This document shows positions 10,827-22,434 of a stretch of 64,000 nucleotides of DNA, piece after piece; the stretch's first letter is position 1; every line of letters starts with the position of its first letter. The DNA lies in assembly GCA_030386875.1 (NCBI GenBank), contig CM059576.1, forward strand, positions 14,698,058 through 14,762,057, in the 5' to 3' direction. The notes under the pieces were generated by a model that ran no database searches, was not told the origin of the DNA, and saw only the letters and a program-made list of their open reading frames with translations. The position numbers and the translations under genes are program-made. Source of the DNA: Morinoia aosen (lineage: Eukaryota; Arthropoda; Malacostraca; Amphipoda; Talitridae).

Positions 10827-11540
10827 AGCAGAGCATTACGATCACTAGAATTTGTATACCCAAAATTTACCACCGCGCAGCTCATTAGCAGTTGAGCGCT
10901 GCAAAGCAGGGCTCGAGTTGTTCCCAGATGCAAAATTTTTATAAGGTTCTCGTGCGATACGAGTTGATTCAATGGGCGGTACTAATGTAATCTATCGCAT
11001 GCGACTTGAAGAGCTCGGTTTTCGTGCGACGTCTCATCTATCGCATCGCCTCAGTGGGCCGGCTGCCTTAGTCTGATTACCTAGTTAAATAACACAAATA
11101 TTTCTCATGTAATTCTATGTGTATTTGTTGTGTTATGAAATAGTTTATGTTTGTACGTGTTGTTTCTGCAGAAATAAATTACTGCATTTGTTGATACGTA
11201 TCTGTGTATTTAAGGGGCCCTGTGAAAATATTAATAACGAACAGTTGTGCTTATTAATGAAATATGACTCAATGTTCCTCAAAATAGAGGTATCAACTCA
11301 ATGTGCTACCCCTCCTTGATCGGAATAATAGAACCACCAAGGGAAGAAAAACTCTTGTTGAAAAGGTGTCTCTCGTAGAAAGAACTCTGTCACGTATCGA
11401 CGAATCAGGGATTTTTTTGAGATTTCTCTGTTGTAAGGATTTTAAAATTATGTAAGCCGCATAAAAATGTGGAGCAGTTCTTGGCAGATAATTCGATTGT
11501 GTGGAGCATTTTTTATTGAACGTTTGAGTCGTGGCCACTA

Positions 11541-13621
11541 GCGCCTAGCATGTTTCTCTCTTCTTCACGTCCAAAAATGTTCTTGGAAGGCCAGTGCAGT
11601 GCAAATTATCATATCATCTCTTACGCTCTAGAGTATATCAAAACAACCGCACCTAAGCCTCGCGTACTTCTGGAAATATTCTGTACTTGGGAACCGTTGT
11701 AGAACAATCGTTTTCATGTTTCTGACTAAGGTAGACTGTTTTATGCCAATATTTCTAGTGCGGAAATTTTATAAAATTCATGCCATAAAAAATATATTTT
11801 CTCCGATTCCCTCGATTGGAATGCTAGTTTATACTAATTAGTCTACGCTGATATTTGCGCACAAGCTTACTTGTGTATACGTGTACTTGTGCACGCTGAG
11901 CGTACGTAGATAGGTGAATGTGTCACTACGTAATACTTCATTTTACTTGATTATTGTACAGCATTCATAAAGTATATATATGCAAATATATTTGTTGCGC
12001 GATCACCCACATATAATAAATAAGACGCTTATCAACCAATGATCTTTTAGATACAATATTTAATAGAACATCGTTACAATATTTCATTAGAAATTGTAAG
12101 CAGCAACATATACTGAAAGAGTTGTCGCGAATTTTCCTTTCTCATTATTCTATATTTCAGAACATCGCACAGCATTTTTATAGAACGCGCATGTATTGTG
12201 ATTGCCTCGATGCATAGAAATGTATTTGTGTATTTTTACGTGTTTGGTGTATGTATGTGCGTAGGTATGTATATGTGTGTGTATATGTGTATATATTTGC
12301 ACGTATACATGCACATATGTGTGTACTAAGCTGACAGCTGGCACTTTAACTAGAGATAATTTTTTTTTGTTCACTCTTAACTTGTAACATTACCTAAATC
12401 GTCATCTCTTTATTATTGTAAAGCGTTCACGTAAAAAACTATACATTTGTTGTGTGATCATCCATTTATGTTTAAGTAAAATGCTTATCAACTAAAGACT
12501 GTTATGTTAAAATTGCTTAATTAGAAATACAAATCTTGTAATTTCCGTGGTCCCCATGCTTATATATATGTTTGCTTATTTTTTTCCGTGCTTCCCTAAA
12601 ATTACATTTTTGAACATCTTCCGAAACAAACAATTCTAATATTATATCCTGGCGTCAAGAATTGCGAAGTTTCATATCATGTATACGTAAATTATCAAAG
12701 GTGTTCTCAACCCACAATGAAAATGCATCGTCCATGAAATTGTGTTGTCTCTTACAATTATCATTATGTGTATCGTCAAATGTCATATTAAGCAAGATTA
12801 GAAGTACATTGCCCTCAATCAATTTTTTTTCGACTAGTGACATGAGTATTGCAATACTCATGTGTGTGTATCACCTAAGTGTATTAACTTTAAGATATTT
12901 TAAAAACCAATGATGGTACTTTTGTACCATCTCTATTGGAAATAAAGTGTTTTTCTTTTTTTCTTTTTCTTTGTCCATCGAAGTACTGTGTATGTATGTA
13001 CAACTCGTACTCTTCTCACTCGAGTTTGCAAACATTCTGGGAGGAGCTTTAGACAAGGTTCAATTTTGTCAACGCCCCCATTTTCCGCCGTTCGAGAACA
13101 TTCTGACGAGTGCAATAACGTAGCCTCCATTCATCAGTTTTCGGTAATGGCAAAACCCGCAGTTTTATACAGACATGCGCATTATAGCGTTCTTGTACAT
13201 TTTCAAATCAGCTTTAAACAACACTCTTAATTAGTTCATTTCCTTCAGTCATAGTACGTAGATGATCGCAATTAACGCGATTTTAAAACTTGTTTCATAT
13301 TAGTCATTCAAAAATAATTTATTTTTACTTTGCACTTTTTCAGAATTCTTATTGATTAGGGGCTGTGGCCGAAACATGTGAAATTAGATCATATTACAAT
13401 AATTACCTTTTATTTCGTTCTTTCATTTTTTGAGATGATCTCTTATTTTATGCGTTTTTGCATTTTTTTTATTTCGATGAGGTGAAATGGGGAGGATAAT
13501 TATTTTCGTAATTTACTTTTGACATTTATTCTACTTAGAAATTTGGTTAGTATTTTGGCCTCTCATAACTTTCGAGAGTTTAGGAAAATGTGGGCGACAT
13601 CATTAAGCATTCAAATCACTC
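11541..13621. other. Mostly featureless; contains a diverged 150-bp duplication and a LINE/SINE-like tail
   Basis: Segments 11960-12110 and 12410-12560 are diverged direct copies that share TTTGTTGYGYGATCAYCCA, GCTTATCAAC and a shared ATTAGAAAT stretch. A GT-rich microsatellite lies at 12240-12320. At 12898-12955 the sequence TTTTAAAAACCAATG, a short palindrome (GATGGTACTTTTGTACCATC) and CTATTGGAAATAAAG resemble the last 50 bases of the SINE family, followed by a T-rich run. No exon was recognised. Confidence 0.45.
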
Positions 13622-14289
13622 ATGATGCGATTTGAGGAAGTCATCCACCATGAGAAAAAGAAGGTAAATTACCGATTGATAGAAGCGATGCAAGATACAT
13701 ATATACCCAGTAATATAGCTCAGACCCTCCAAGGCTATAAGGGTAATAGTCAAAATCCCGTATATTCAATCACTTATGCATGGCACGATGTTAAACGCAG
13801 TTTAGAATCCCTATACGGACAAGGAGGGATCGGCTGCACCAGCCTCTAAGCCTAAGTCCATCGCCGCCGAGCACCCTCCAACCTTCCTGAGAAGCACAAA
13901 ACTTCTGTACAGGATATTTTGTGGAGGCACTAAGTGTAAAATTAAGCTAAATGGTAAAAATTACTCGTTTACTAAGAGAGTGGTCTCAACAAATTTGCAC
14001 AAGTGGAAAAATTCTGATGACAGCATTTACATAAACTTTTGGTCCATCTTAAGGAATAGAAAATGTTAATACTTACCTCACAACAATAAGCACCAATGGC
14101 GGAAATTTTGGCTATCCTTCTCCCCTGACCATAGTGTCCTCTGCAAAATACAGGCACAAAGCACTCAGTGCTCTTCGTGTACAGTCATCGTGCCATGCCA
14201 TGTACCAAGTAGAAGCCCGCTGAATAATAATTACTTTAAAAAACAGTATCATAGATACGTACGTGTGTAGCCATATGCGTCCAGCTCTT
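13622..14289. other. No supported feature
   Basis: A 75-codon open frame at 13622-13849 lacks recognisable motifs or clear splice signals and is not called. The remainder shows nothing. Confidence 0.4.
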
Positions 14290-14390
14290 GTGAATGTTTC
14301 AGCCCTGATGACGAACTCCACTTGTGAGTTCGAAAGCTTGGCCTAATATATATTTTAACCTGGAAGAGTTATTTAAAAACCTAACTGCAA
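14290..14390 (+). repeat. Retroelement-tail-like hairpin motif
   Basis: The motif CCTGATGACGAACTCCACTT continues with a complementary GAGTTCG and AAAGC, giving CTGATGA, a 6-bp stem and GAAA. It resembles the tails at 8480, 9019, 55650 and 58215. This suggests a 3' end of a Penelope-like or similar retroelement, but no coding remnant lies upstream. Confidence 0.35.
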
Positions 14391-15704
14391 AAAGTGCTCT
14401 TTTATGCTCACTATGTTGACTTTCTGTTTATAAATCGTCCCTCTGATCCGCAGCATATCTACCGCGGTTGCCTGAGCCTCTTTATTTCCTTATGTTGTAC
14501 GGTGAATCGAGGGACCGCCTCTTCACAGCGCATCTCATAAATGTTTCATTTTCTGTGGAATTTATTTCATCTGTCTTTTGTAATGATTTTATATATATAT
14601 ACATATGTCTCTCTATACTTGTTTACTCAAATACAGAGATCAAATTTATTCTCGCGAATTTTTCTCCTACGAAAGTGAAATGAAAAAACTGAAACATCAT
14701 TCTAAGTGAAATGTTGGCATCAGTGTTGAGGGAGGTAGTCTTTATTGCATAGTGTGCAATAATATAATATGCATTAGTCATTAGCCATATTGAATTATAC
14801 GTATTAGTTATAAATGACTTCTTCTTCGTAATTCTTCTTTTATTAATTTCAAGTGACACTCGTACTATTATAATTATTCTTTTGCTCCGAATAAAGGCGT
14901 TAATACACTTTTGACCGGGTAGATTCTACAGCGATATTTTTATATTCTTCAGAGTTTCGACTAAATATACCGTTACTTTGAGGAGGAACGTTGTGTTTGT
15001 GCATCACTGTAAGCATCTTTGATGTGGCATACATATACTTTGAAATGGATCTTAAAGCATGATTTTCTCTACATGTGGCATTAACGATACTTTGAGTTAT
15101 TCCTCCTTATCTGACAATGGCGGAAGGACGGAAAAACTAAATCTCTTATTGCTTCATTTGATAACCTTTGCTAATTATACTCAACCTAATCATAATGCTC
15201 CCTCTTCTCATGAAATACTTTTGCACAAGTTTCCCTTGTTGTCAAATACTTTACCATAATAATTTATTGTGCTTTAATATCCTATGTTACGAGAAACGTC
15301 CAATTTTTACTCATTTTTATTGTAACGTTGAATTGTACGCAAATACCGTGCGTCACCTTCATGTACAATGTATCCTATCCTGAAATCGTTTATATCCTAA
15401 CACTGTATTTTAACAATATACTCAATTTAATAACCTCAATTTTTTGTGACACCTTGTTCAATCAAAAAACCTGATTATTGTTCTGTTTTACACCGACAAC
15501 CAATTACTTTCCACTGCAGTTTTATTTATGTTATATATAATTCATAAACCAAAATTCTTGCCACGCTGTCATTCGAAGTAATGAGGACCAGAACCATTGT
15601 TTGTATTAACGATATTTCACGAGGGAAAGCACTTAAGGGTTTTTTTCGTGCAACCCATCGAAGGACTGTATCAAACATGCTGAGGACATATGGTTGTAGA
15701 TTAA
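14391..15704. other. No recognisable feature
   Basis: AT-rich sequence with short spurious frames on both strands and no shared repeat. Confidence 0.5.
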
Positions 15705-16006
15705 GATAGCCGTGCTCGCGATAGCCGTGTGCTATAGGTTCCGCCGCCGTGCGGCCGGGACCCGGGTTCGAAACTCGGCGCTGGCAGTGGCGATTTTCTC
15801 TGTTGGGTATAGGAGAAAAATTCCAAGCACAATACCCCACTCTACCCAGGTGTCTGAAATGGGTACCGGTCTTGACCGGGGGAAAGCGTCATGGCGTCCT
15901 GGCGTTAGTTCTAAGGCATTTGAAAATCCAATGTACAAGGTGATATGTATCAGGCTTGATTGGAAATAAAGCATCCGTAGATGCCTTCATTATTATTATT
16001 ATTGTT
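15705..16006 (+). mobile_element. tRNA-derived SINE, subfamily 1, copy 4
   Basis: Head with GTGTGCTATAGGTTCCGCC and the B-box-like GGGTTCGAAACTC, body as in the other copies, subfamily 1 signature TCTTGACCGGGGGAAAGCG, and an (ATT)n tail at 15988-16004. It ends 28 bp before the candidate exon at 16035 and so may contribute to that exon's upstream splice region. Confidence 0.88.
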
Positions 16007-16034
16007 AAAATAACTTTCTTCACTGTTATTTAAG

Positions 16035-16382
16035 GATTCAATATAGGTCAACAAGTTGAAAACACTCGTTCGTTATCGCTGGCAATGCGGATAGGAGCTT
16101 ATCTTCGTAACTTTAAGCTCGACCTCTCAATAACTGTTGAGGGCTTTAACAATTTAGTTGCTGTGGACGACCGCTGCACTCCGCCTCATTGTCAGAGCAG
16201 TACGTCCGGCCAAGGAGATTATCTGTCTTTTCGCCTCCGCTTGCAGCTCGACAGCAGATATAACTGCAACGTGTATTTGGTCTGGTGGCGTTTGCAGGGA
16301 ACCAATGTAACAAATGAACCTGCAAAATTGCATGAAATAATGTTTAGGCATCAGTTAAGGATCGAGGATCATAAATCGATGC
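16035..16382 (+). CDS. Exon 1 of a phase-consistent three-exon gene model, unidentified
   Basis: The frame is open from a TTTCTTCACTGTTATTTAAG acceptor to a perfect GTAAGT donor at 16383 (348 nt: 2 nt, 115 codons, 1 nt). It includes the stretches RIGAYLRNFKLDLSITVEG, CTPPHCQSSTSGQGDYLSF and RLRLQLDSRYNCNVYLVWW. Exit phase 1 fits the entry of the next exon at 16935. Four cysteines and alternating hydrophobic residues suggest a folded, beta-rich segment, but I recognise no family. An initiator cannot be placed: an in-frame ATG at 16085 exists, but the frame extends upstream of it. Confidence 0.5.
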
Positions 16383-16934
16383 GTAAGTTTGCAATAGTGA
16401 TAAAATACATTTCCATTTCGGAATGTAATCGACTTCTGGGATATCCGATTTATACTTCTATTTGAAAATCGAGTTGAGTTTCTTGAAATTTCAGCCCAAG
16501 AGTGTTGACTGATTTGTAATCTCATAAAGTTAGTCAATACACTTTGAAGGAATGAATCTAAAAAAATCATTTAAAGTAATGTAAATTTGTCGTTGCATAT
16601 AAGATGAATTACTGGGAGGTTTCTGTGGTTTGGAGGTCATTTTCATATCAAATTAAGTAAAAGCCTACTGCAGTTAGATATAGTATTCGAGAGTACGTTT
16701 AAAATAGTGTCCCAATTACAGAGCTTTATGTTGTCCTTTGACTCTAAATTATATCATGAAACTACATTTTTTCTGAGAGTTATCAGTCAAATATTGTTGT
16801 CTACTGTTTTCACACGTGCGTTCACGGTCGGATGATTAATGCCTCACTGGTTAACTTAATGTTTCCTCCTCCATGAATGATCTTGAATTTGATACTAAGA
16901 TAACTCTGAGAAACTAAATTTTACTTTTCGTCAG
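16383..16934. other. Candidate intron
   Basis: Begins GTAAGT and ends CTTTTCGTCAG. AT-rich, no repeats or frames of note. Confidence 0.45.
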
Positions 16935-17068
16935 TTGCATACGCTTTGAAGCCTGTTCTTGAAAAATTTGAGGTTACTGATTTAAAAAATGGCACGAGTT
17001 ATGTATTGCCTCTCAGATTAAATTTCCTTGCACTGAGTTATCTCCCAGTTACTGCTGGCAATGAACAG
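16935..17068 (+). CDS. Exon 2 of the phase-consistent three-exon gene model, unidentified
   Basis: A pyrimidine-rich acceptor (TTTTACTTTTCGTCAG) and the donor CAG/GTAGAC bound 134 nt. The frame enters in phase 1 (C from exon 1 plus TT gives leucine) and reads AYALKPVLEKFEVTDLKNG, then TSYVLPLRLNFLALSYLPVT and AGNEQ, leaving in phase 0. Composition is typical of real protein. No domain is recognised. Confidence 0.55.
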
Positions 17069-17201
17069 GTAGACCACCAGACAATACTAATACAATTTTC
17101 AACCAGTACAAATTATTGTAACTCAAAACCCAACAGAAGCATCTAGAATTAGTTTCTAACTACTTATACTTCCCATAGTAAACACATTCCGGATTCATTA
17201 G

Positions 17202-17409
17202 TTGGCCTTGCGAAGAATGATAGATTTATTCGGGCAGATACTTGCGTTCAATAATGGACCGCTTAGAATGTCTGTTCCCTGTGCAGTCTTGCTGGATGCT
17301 CCAGCAACAGTCGGTCATCACGTGAACATCCCAGCGACGCTATCGATCTTCCATGATTTTGACATCCTACTGAAAACTTTCAGCTTGCTCATCAATCATG
17401 CCCCCCCAG
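17202..17409 (+). CDS. Exon 3 of the phase-consistent three-exon gene model, unidentified
   Basis: The frame enters in phase 0 after GGATTCATTAG and leaves in phase 1 before GTGTAC at 17410 (208 nt). It reads LALRRMIDLFGQILAFNNG, then PLRMSVPCAVLLDAPATVG and HHVNIPATLSIFHDFDILL. The phase agrees with exon 2, only 133 bp upstream. The acceptor has a weak pyrimidine tract, so this exon is the least certain of the three. The next exon, which needs phase 1, was not found. Confidence 0.4.
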
Positions 17410-17844
17410 GTGTACCGTGAATATTTCAAAACGACTCTTCATAGCAATGCATAGCCGTGAAAGATTTGAAATAATGTTTTAACATTTAAGTTTTCTAAAC
17501 CTGCGATGAATGAATTTTTATTGCTGTTCCACAAATTTACTGAAGACTTGAACTACTTCATGCTACTCTAGCCATAACTGAACTAGCAATGACCGATATC
17601 ACTATTTCGAGGAGTTGTGGAAAATATAAGGAATTTCTTCCGTGTTGTGGAAGAATTTACGCATTTTGAAACAAGTTATTCAATATGCTAATAAATCATT
17701 TTTTCATCCGGACAAATGATACTGTAAATATATTAAGTATGATTATTTTCAGCATGTATATTATATAATTATTATATATTGATAATGTTTATTTCAATTA
17801 AGTTTCATTAATTATTAATAATAATCTATGTTATAATAAGAAGG

Positions 17845-18060
17845 GCGTCCGTCTGTCTGCCTGAAGCCAGCCGGCAGTAAGTGATGAGCGTATCTGTGAT
17901 ACAAGCTCCATCAACTCCACAATTTCCAGTATATTAATCGATCAGATTCGAGTAGGAATGAATTTCACGTGAATTCTTAGCAAACAGGAACGTGTGTCGT
18001 GTGATTTGTCGAACATTATTGTACATTTTTGACGGGCCGAGTGCACTCGGCCCCATCAAC
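17845..18060 (+). repeat. Interspersed repeat family D, copy 2 (partial)
   Basis: Shares GATGAGCGTATCTGTGATAC, CAACTCCACAATTT, CGGAATGAAT/AGGAATGAAT and ATTTTTGACGGGCCG with copies at 2035-2515 and 50870-51780. The upstream half-unit is missing. Confidence 0.6.
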
Positions 18061-18319
18061 TTTCGAGAGATTGAATTCTTTTATTTCATATGGTCTTTCT
18101 TTCATTTCGCCTGCTATCTTATTTCAAATAGAGGGGGCGGGCTAGTTAAATTCATAAATGCAGCAGCCAATCCATCCCCTATTTCCCATCCAATACAAAA
18201 TTAATCAGTGACCAATATTATCGGAACTTATTTCCAATATCAGACCGATATTTTTATCACAAGAAGAAAATATCAGAATAGTATCGAATAACGAATATGG
18301 CGGTCAATACTCAGTAATT

Positions 18320-19290
18320 TCGTACCCAATACTAGACGCAGGACCCGATACTTAGCAATTGCTCGTCCAATAATTTATGCAAGAGCCAATACTTAGTTTT
18401 CTGCATTCAAATACCAGACGCTAGAGCCAATACCCAGTAATTGCCCAACCTATACTAGACGCAGGAGCCAATACTCAGTAATTCCCTACCCAATACTGGA
18501 CGCAGGAGCCGATACTCAGTAATTCCCTATCCAAAACTGGACGCAGGAGCCAATACTCAGTAATTCACTGTCCAATACTGGACGCAGGAGCCAATACTCA
18601 GTAATTCCGTATCCAATACTGGACGCAGGAGCCAATACTCAGTAATTCCCTATCCAAAACTGGACGCAGGAGCCAATACTCAGTAATTCCCTGTCCAATA
18701 CTGGACGCAGGAGCCAATACTCAGTAATTCCGTATCCAATACTAGACGCAGGACCCAATACTCAGTAATTCCGTATCCAATACTAGACGCAGGAGCCAAT
18801 ACTCAGTAATTCCCTGTCCAATACTGGACGCAGGAGCCAATACTCAGTAATTCCGTATCCAATACTAGACGCAGGACCCAATACTCAGTAATTCCGTATC
18901 CAATACTAGACGCAGGAGCCAATACTCAGTAATTCCCTGTCCAATACTGGACGCAGGAGCAAATACTCAGTAATTCCGTATCCAATACTAGACGCAGGAC
19001 CCAATACTCAGTAATTCCGTATCCAATACTAGACGCAGGAACCAATACTCAGTAATTCCGTATCCAATACTAGACGCAGGAGCCAATACTCAGTAATTCC
19101 GTATCCAATACTAGACGCAGGACCCAATACTCAGTAATTCCGTATCCAATACTAGACGCAGGAGCCAATACTCAGTAATTCCGTATCCAATACTAGACGC
19201 AGGAGCCAATACTAGACGCAGGAGCCAATACTCAGTAATTCCGTATCCAATACTAGACGCAGGAGCCAATACTCAGTAATTCCCGATCCA
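18320..19290 (+). repeat. 41-bp tandem array, about 22 copies
   Basis: The unit is CCAATACTGGACGCAGGAGC followed by CAATACTCAGTAATTCCSTR. Period 41 was counted between successive GACGCAGGAG blocks (18581, 18622). The first units (18320-18480) are degenerate and the array becomes more regular to the right, with a higher-order pattern of GGAGCC and GGACCC units. The unit itself contains two related halves (CCAATACT...). Isolated relatives lie at 21411-21444 (inverted) and 21931-21971 (direct). Confidence 0.9.
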
Positions 19291-19793
19291 ATGCTGTACA
19301 CCGACGTTTACATGCATTCTACGGCGGCTTACAATACTCAGTAGACTCTCTCCAGAAACATGTGTAATTTTACAAAATAAAAGAATATAGAAATATCGAT
19401 GCTTATAGAAAAATCGGAAAGAGAGTTTGACACAGAGTGTGTCGGGGAGAGAAGAGGTGACACGGAAATGAATAGATAGGAACTGACAGAGATGTGCTAT
19501 GCGCATATGATGCTGGTGTTGGAGGGTTTTTTGGAGGTAGTTTGAGGGTGGAGCACAACCTACATTTTGCACGTGTCAGCTGGGTGTTATAAAGTAAATA
19601 AAATTTTAGTATGTAAAATAAACGTTTAGTTTTATTTCAGAAAGAAAAAATCACGTACTATTACAAAAAAGAAACAGAAAACTCATACATTTAACACAGT
19701 TATTCACTTTTTTGGAAAAAGCCAGCGTGCACACGTAGCATATCGACTAAATAAATTATATCTAATCGCGGTTCGACAAAGTTATTTTTTGAT

Positions 19794-20281
19794 GTGATCG
19801 TCAGAGGTGTCATGTGTGTAGGCCAGCACTTCTGGAGGTGCGGGAATGTGATCGTCAGAGGTGTCATGTGTGTAGGCCAGCACTTCTGGAGGTGCGGGAA
19901 TGTGATCGTCAGAGGTGTCATGTGTGTAGGCCAGCACTTCTGGAGGTGCGGGAATGTGATCGTCAGAGGTGTGATGTGTGTAGGCCGGCACTTCTGGAGG
20001 TGCGGGAATGTGATCGTCAGAGGTGTCATGTGTGTAGGCCAGCACTTCTGGAGGTGCGGGAATGTGATCGTCAGAGGTGTCATGTGTGTAGGCCGGCACT
20101 TCTGGAGGTGCGGGGATGTGATCGTCAGAGGTGTCATGTGTGTAGGCCAGCACTTCTGGAGGTGCGGGAATGTGATCGTCAGAGGTGTGATGTGTGTAGG
20201 CCGGCACTTCTGGAGGTGCGGGAATGTGATCGTCAGAGGTGTGATGTGTGTAGGCCGGCACTTCTGGAGGTGCGGGAATGA
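19794..20281. repeat. 54-bp tandem array, 9 copies
   Basis: The unit starts TGATCGTCAGAGGTGTCATG, continues TGTGTAGGCCAGCACTTCTG and ends GAGGTGCGGGAATG. Because 54 is divisible by three, frames stay open on both strands; the minus strand gives an 18-residue unit with TSDDHIPAPPEV and AYTH. Variants are confined to three sites, and at two of them the change would alter the amino acid, so there is no sign of selection on a protein. I treat it as a minisatellite and not as a gene. Confidence 0.88.
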
Positions 20282-20349
20282 ATAGTTAGACGGGTATTGT
20301 TGGACAACCATTTACCCCTTTAACCCTTTTTAACCCTTCTCAACCCTTT

Positions 20350-20600
20350 GATTGGCCTTCAATATTGGATAGATCTATAATTAGAATAAATCCGTTGCAA
20401 GAAAGTAATTCACTTCACTCTAGTCTGCTTGTCGATGTCTGCAAGGCTCGGTCTGCAACTCCTGCAAGTAGAATGAGACAAAATTGAGCCATCAACTCAA
20501 TGTAAAGATAATTGTACAATTATTGTTACTGCTTATTGTATTTTAGAGTCGTTTTACACAGGATGTTGCGTTGTATCATTACTTGCTTAAGTTAAATTAC
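20350..20600 (+). repeat. First copy of a 250-bp dispersed duplication
   Basis: Matches 22435-22660 over ATAGATCTATRATTAGA, CTGCAAGGCTCGGTCTGCA, CAAGTAGAAT and GTTTTACACAGG. The two copies face the same way and enclose about 1.8 kb, so this could be a pair of terminal repeats of a degenerate element or a local segmental duplication. Confidence 0.6.
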
Positions 20601-22434
20601 CCACAACACCATTCAGTATAGGTAAAGCAGCGCCCATCACCTCACATGTGCACGAACTTTACCGGTCCCCCATCAGGCGACCTCAATGCGGCCTGGTTAT
20701 CTAACTACTGACTTCAAAAGGATTTGATCTAATTATATATCCACTCAATATTGGAGGCTAATTGAAGAGATAAAAGACCGACCATCAAATAATATCCTTC
20801 CAATTATATATTACTTTGTGGTAAATATTCCGACATGAGAACACCTGCGCTTCAGTTAGGTTCATAACTAACGTTGTCGCCCCGTATGTTAATATTTGTT
20901 TCAATTTCTCTAATGTGTTATGTACACATGAATTAATAATATAAATCAATTTATTAGGGAGAATCAAATAATATCTCTCTAATTATTCATGAACATGTTG
21001 TAAACATCATGACCTGGAAATACTTAAATTTGGATCATATTCAGAAATATTAATGTCACTTCAAAATTTAAAAAAATTAAATTGATACGAATTGTTGTTC
21101 AGATACGAAATATTTTTCAAAACAAAGCAATTATTCTTTGTTTATTATTTTAAATTTTGGAAAAATTGTCAAGTATGTTTGCTGTCGGTCATCGCGTCAT
21201 TTTACAGTTTGCTGTCATACAAAACTGGACGTTGTTTGTACACTGCAATTATAGTCATTTGCATACACTCAAAAATTGAAAAATATAAATTTTATGCATT
21301 AAACACTAGCCATTTTAGTTCACAATTTTGCAGCCCACGGGCTCACAGTTATCTAAATAGAGTACAATGTCAGGACTATGCCTACGAAGTGTGTGTGTGA
21401 GAATAGTTTAATTCTGAGTATTGACTCCCGTGTCCAGCATTGGATAATATTTTCTTATTTCCTATTTGATGTAAAGATATCAATCTGATATAGGAAATAA
21501 GTTCAGCCAATATTGGCCACAGATTGATTAAGTGGGTGTTAGGCTTAATAATATTATTATTCATAATAAATGTTTATTTGATTCAATTACTACTTATAAT
21601 AATGTATTTATGCAATTTATCTGTAGGAGTTGAATGGTTGATGAGAACATTCAGAGAATTCTGCACATGTTTTCATACCAGAATACTTACCTGACATCGA
21701 CTATACAATGTCTGAGCAGCTCTATTTATTTTATTGTTCCAGTTTCAAATCCAATAATAAATCCAATCACAAAACCATTCACAAATCCATCACTAATATC
21801 AGCACCCAATTACACTTACGAACAGCAAAATATAATGCATTTATCTACGGCCAATATTGGCAGAAACAATATCCAACATCAGATGTACACTTCACCTCTA
21901 GAAGAAAATAAAGATTCAACAGCGGGCACCGAAGCCAATACCCAATAATCGCATCCAGTACCGGATGCAGGGTGCAGCGCTAGGCTCCCTCTCTTCGCAT
22001 TATTCGAGCCTCTGCTGCCAGTACGCACCATTCCTCAGAGTTCGCGGCCCGTAGGCAGCAAAATTTGATATACTTGGTTACCTAAACACTTTTATCACCT
22101 ATGCTAACCGTAGCATAATAAGTCACCATGTCAAAACAACTATGAAAATTACAGTAAAAACCATATTTTTTTCATTTCATGTAAAAATCTGCTTGAATGG
22201 CATGTGAATTTTACATGCAAAAACTATAATAAAATGTTGTTGTATAAATTAATTTTTCTTACTATTAATATTCGCACAGCAAGAAAATCAATTCACAAAA
22301 AAGTCTTGGGATGACAACGTTATTTTTGAACCTAACCGAAATGCATGTATTTTCAAGTCATAATATTTCCAACGCAATACTAGATAGTTCGAAGGATATT
22401 ATTTCATTCTATAATTTATATATTTTTGTTTGCT
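20601..22434. other. Non-coding interval with two stray 41-bp satellite monomers
   Basis: Position 21411-21444 holds one inverted monomer of the 41-bp satellite and 21931-21971 one direct monomer. The rest is AT-rich with no supported gene. Confidence 0.5.

Larger units (their letters stand above)
8134..11067. mobile_element. PIF/Harbinger-type DNA transposon, decayed, 2.9 kb
   Basis: The element has terminal inverted repeats GGCAGCCSGCCCACTGA followed by GCGATGCGAT, and is flanked by TTA at 8131-8133 and 11068-11070. A 3-bp TTA duplication is a hallmark of the PIF/Harbinger superfamily. It lies inside family C copy 1, whose halves are colinear with the intact copy at 27865-28762. A MADF/Myb-like remnant is found at 10707-10826, which fits the second protein that these transposons carry. 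No transposase frame is recognisable, and the middle has been filled by other repeats (8395-9120 and 9290-10090). Confidence 0.8.
7809..11540 (+). mobile_element. Inverted-repeat element family C, copy 1, split by a PIF/Harbinger insertion
   Basis: Positions 7809-8130 match the right part of the copy at 27865-28762 in reverse, and 11068-11540 match its left part in reverse. The two halves join exactly across the inserted element at 8134-11067. The left end begins CCCAGTTGAAAATTAGCGC, the family terminal repeat. The other terminus, expected near 11540-11560, has degenerated and only a GGCCACTAGCGCC-like trace remains. A frame in 7845-8090 is partly conserved with 28433-28741 (VNSNSIFWQT, RIETDSS, LAFVVRSSKC), but I cannot tell whether it was ever translated. 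Confidence 0.65.

Noticed and set aside
13622-13849. 75-codon open frame as a gene
   Set aside because: No recognisable motif, no convincing splice or promoter signals, and length expected by chance.
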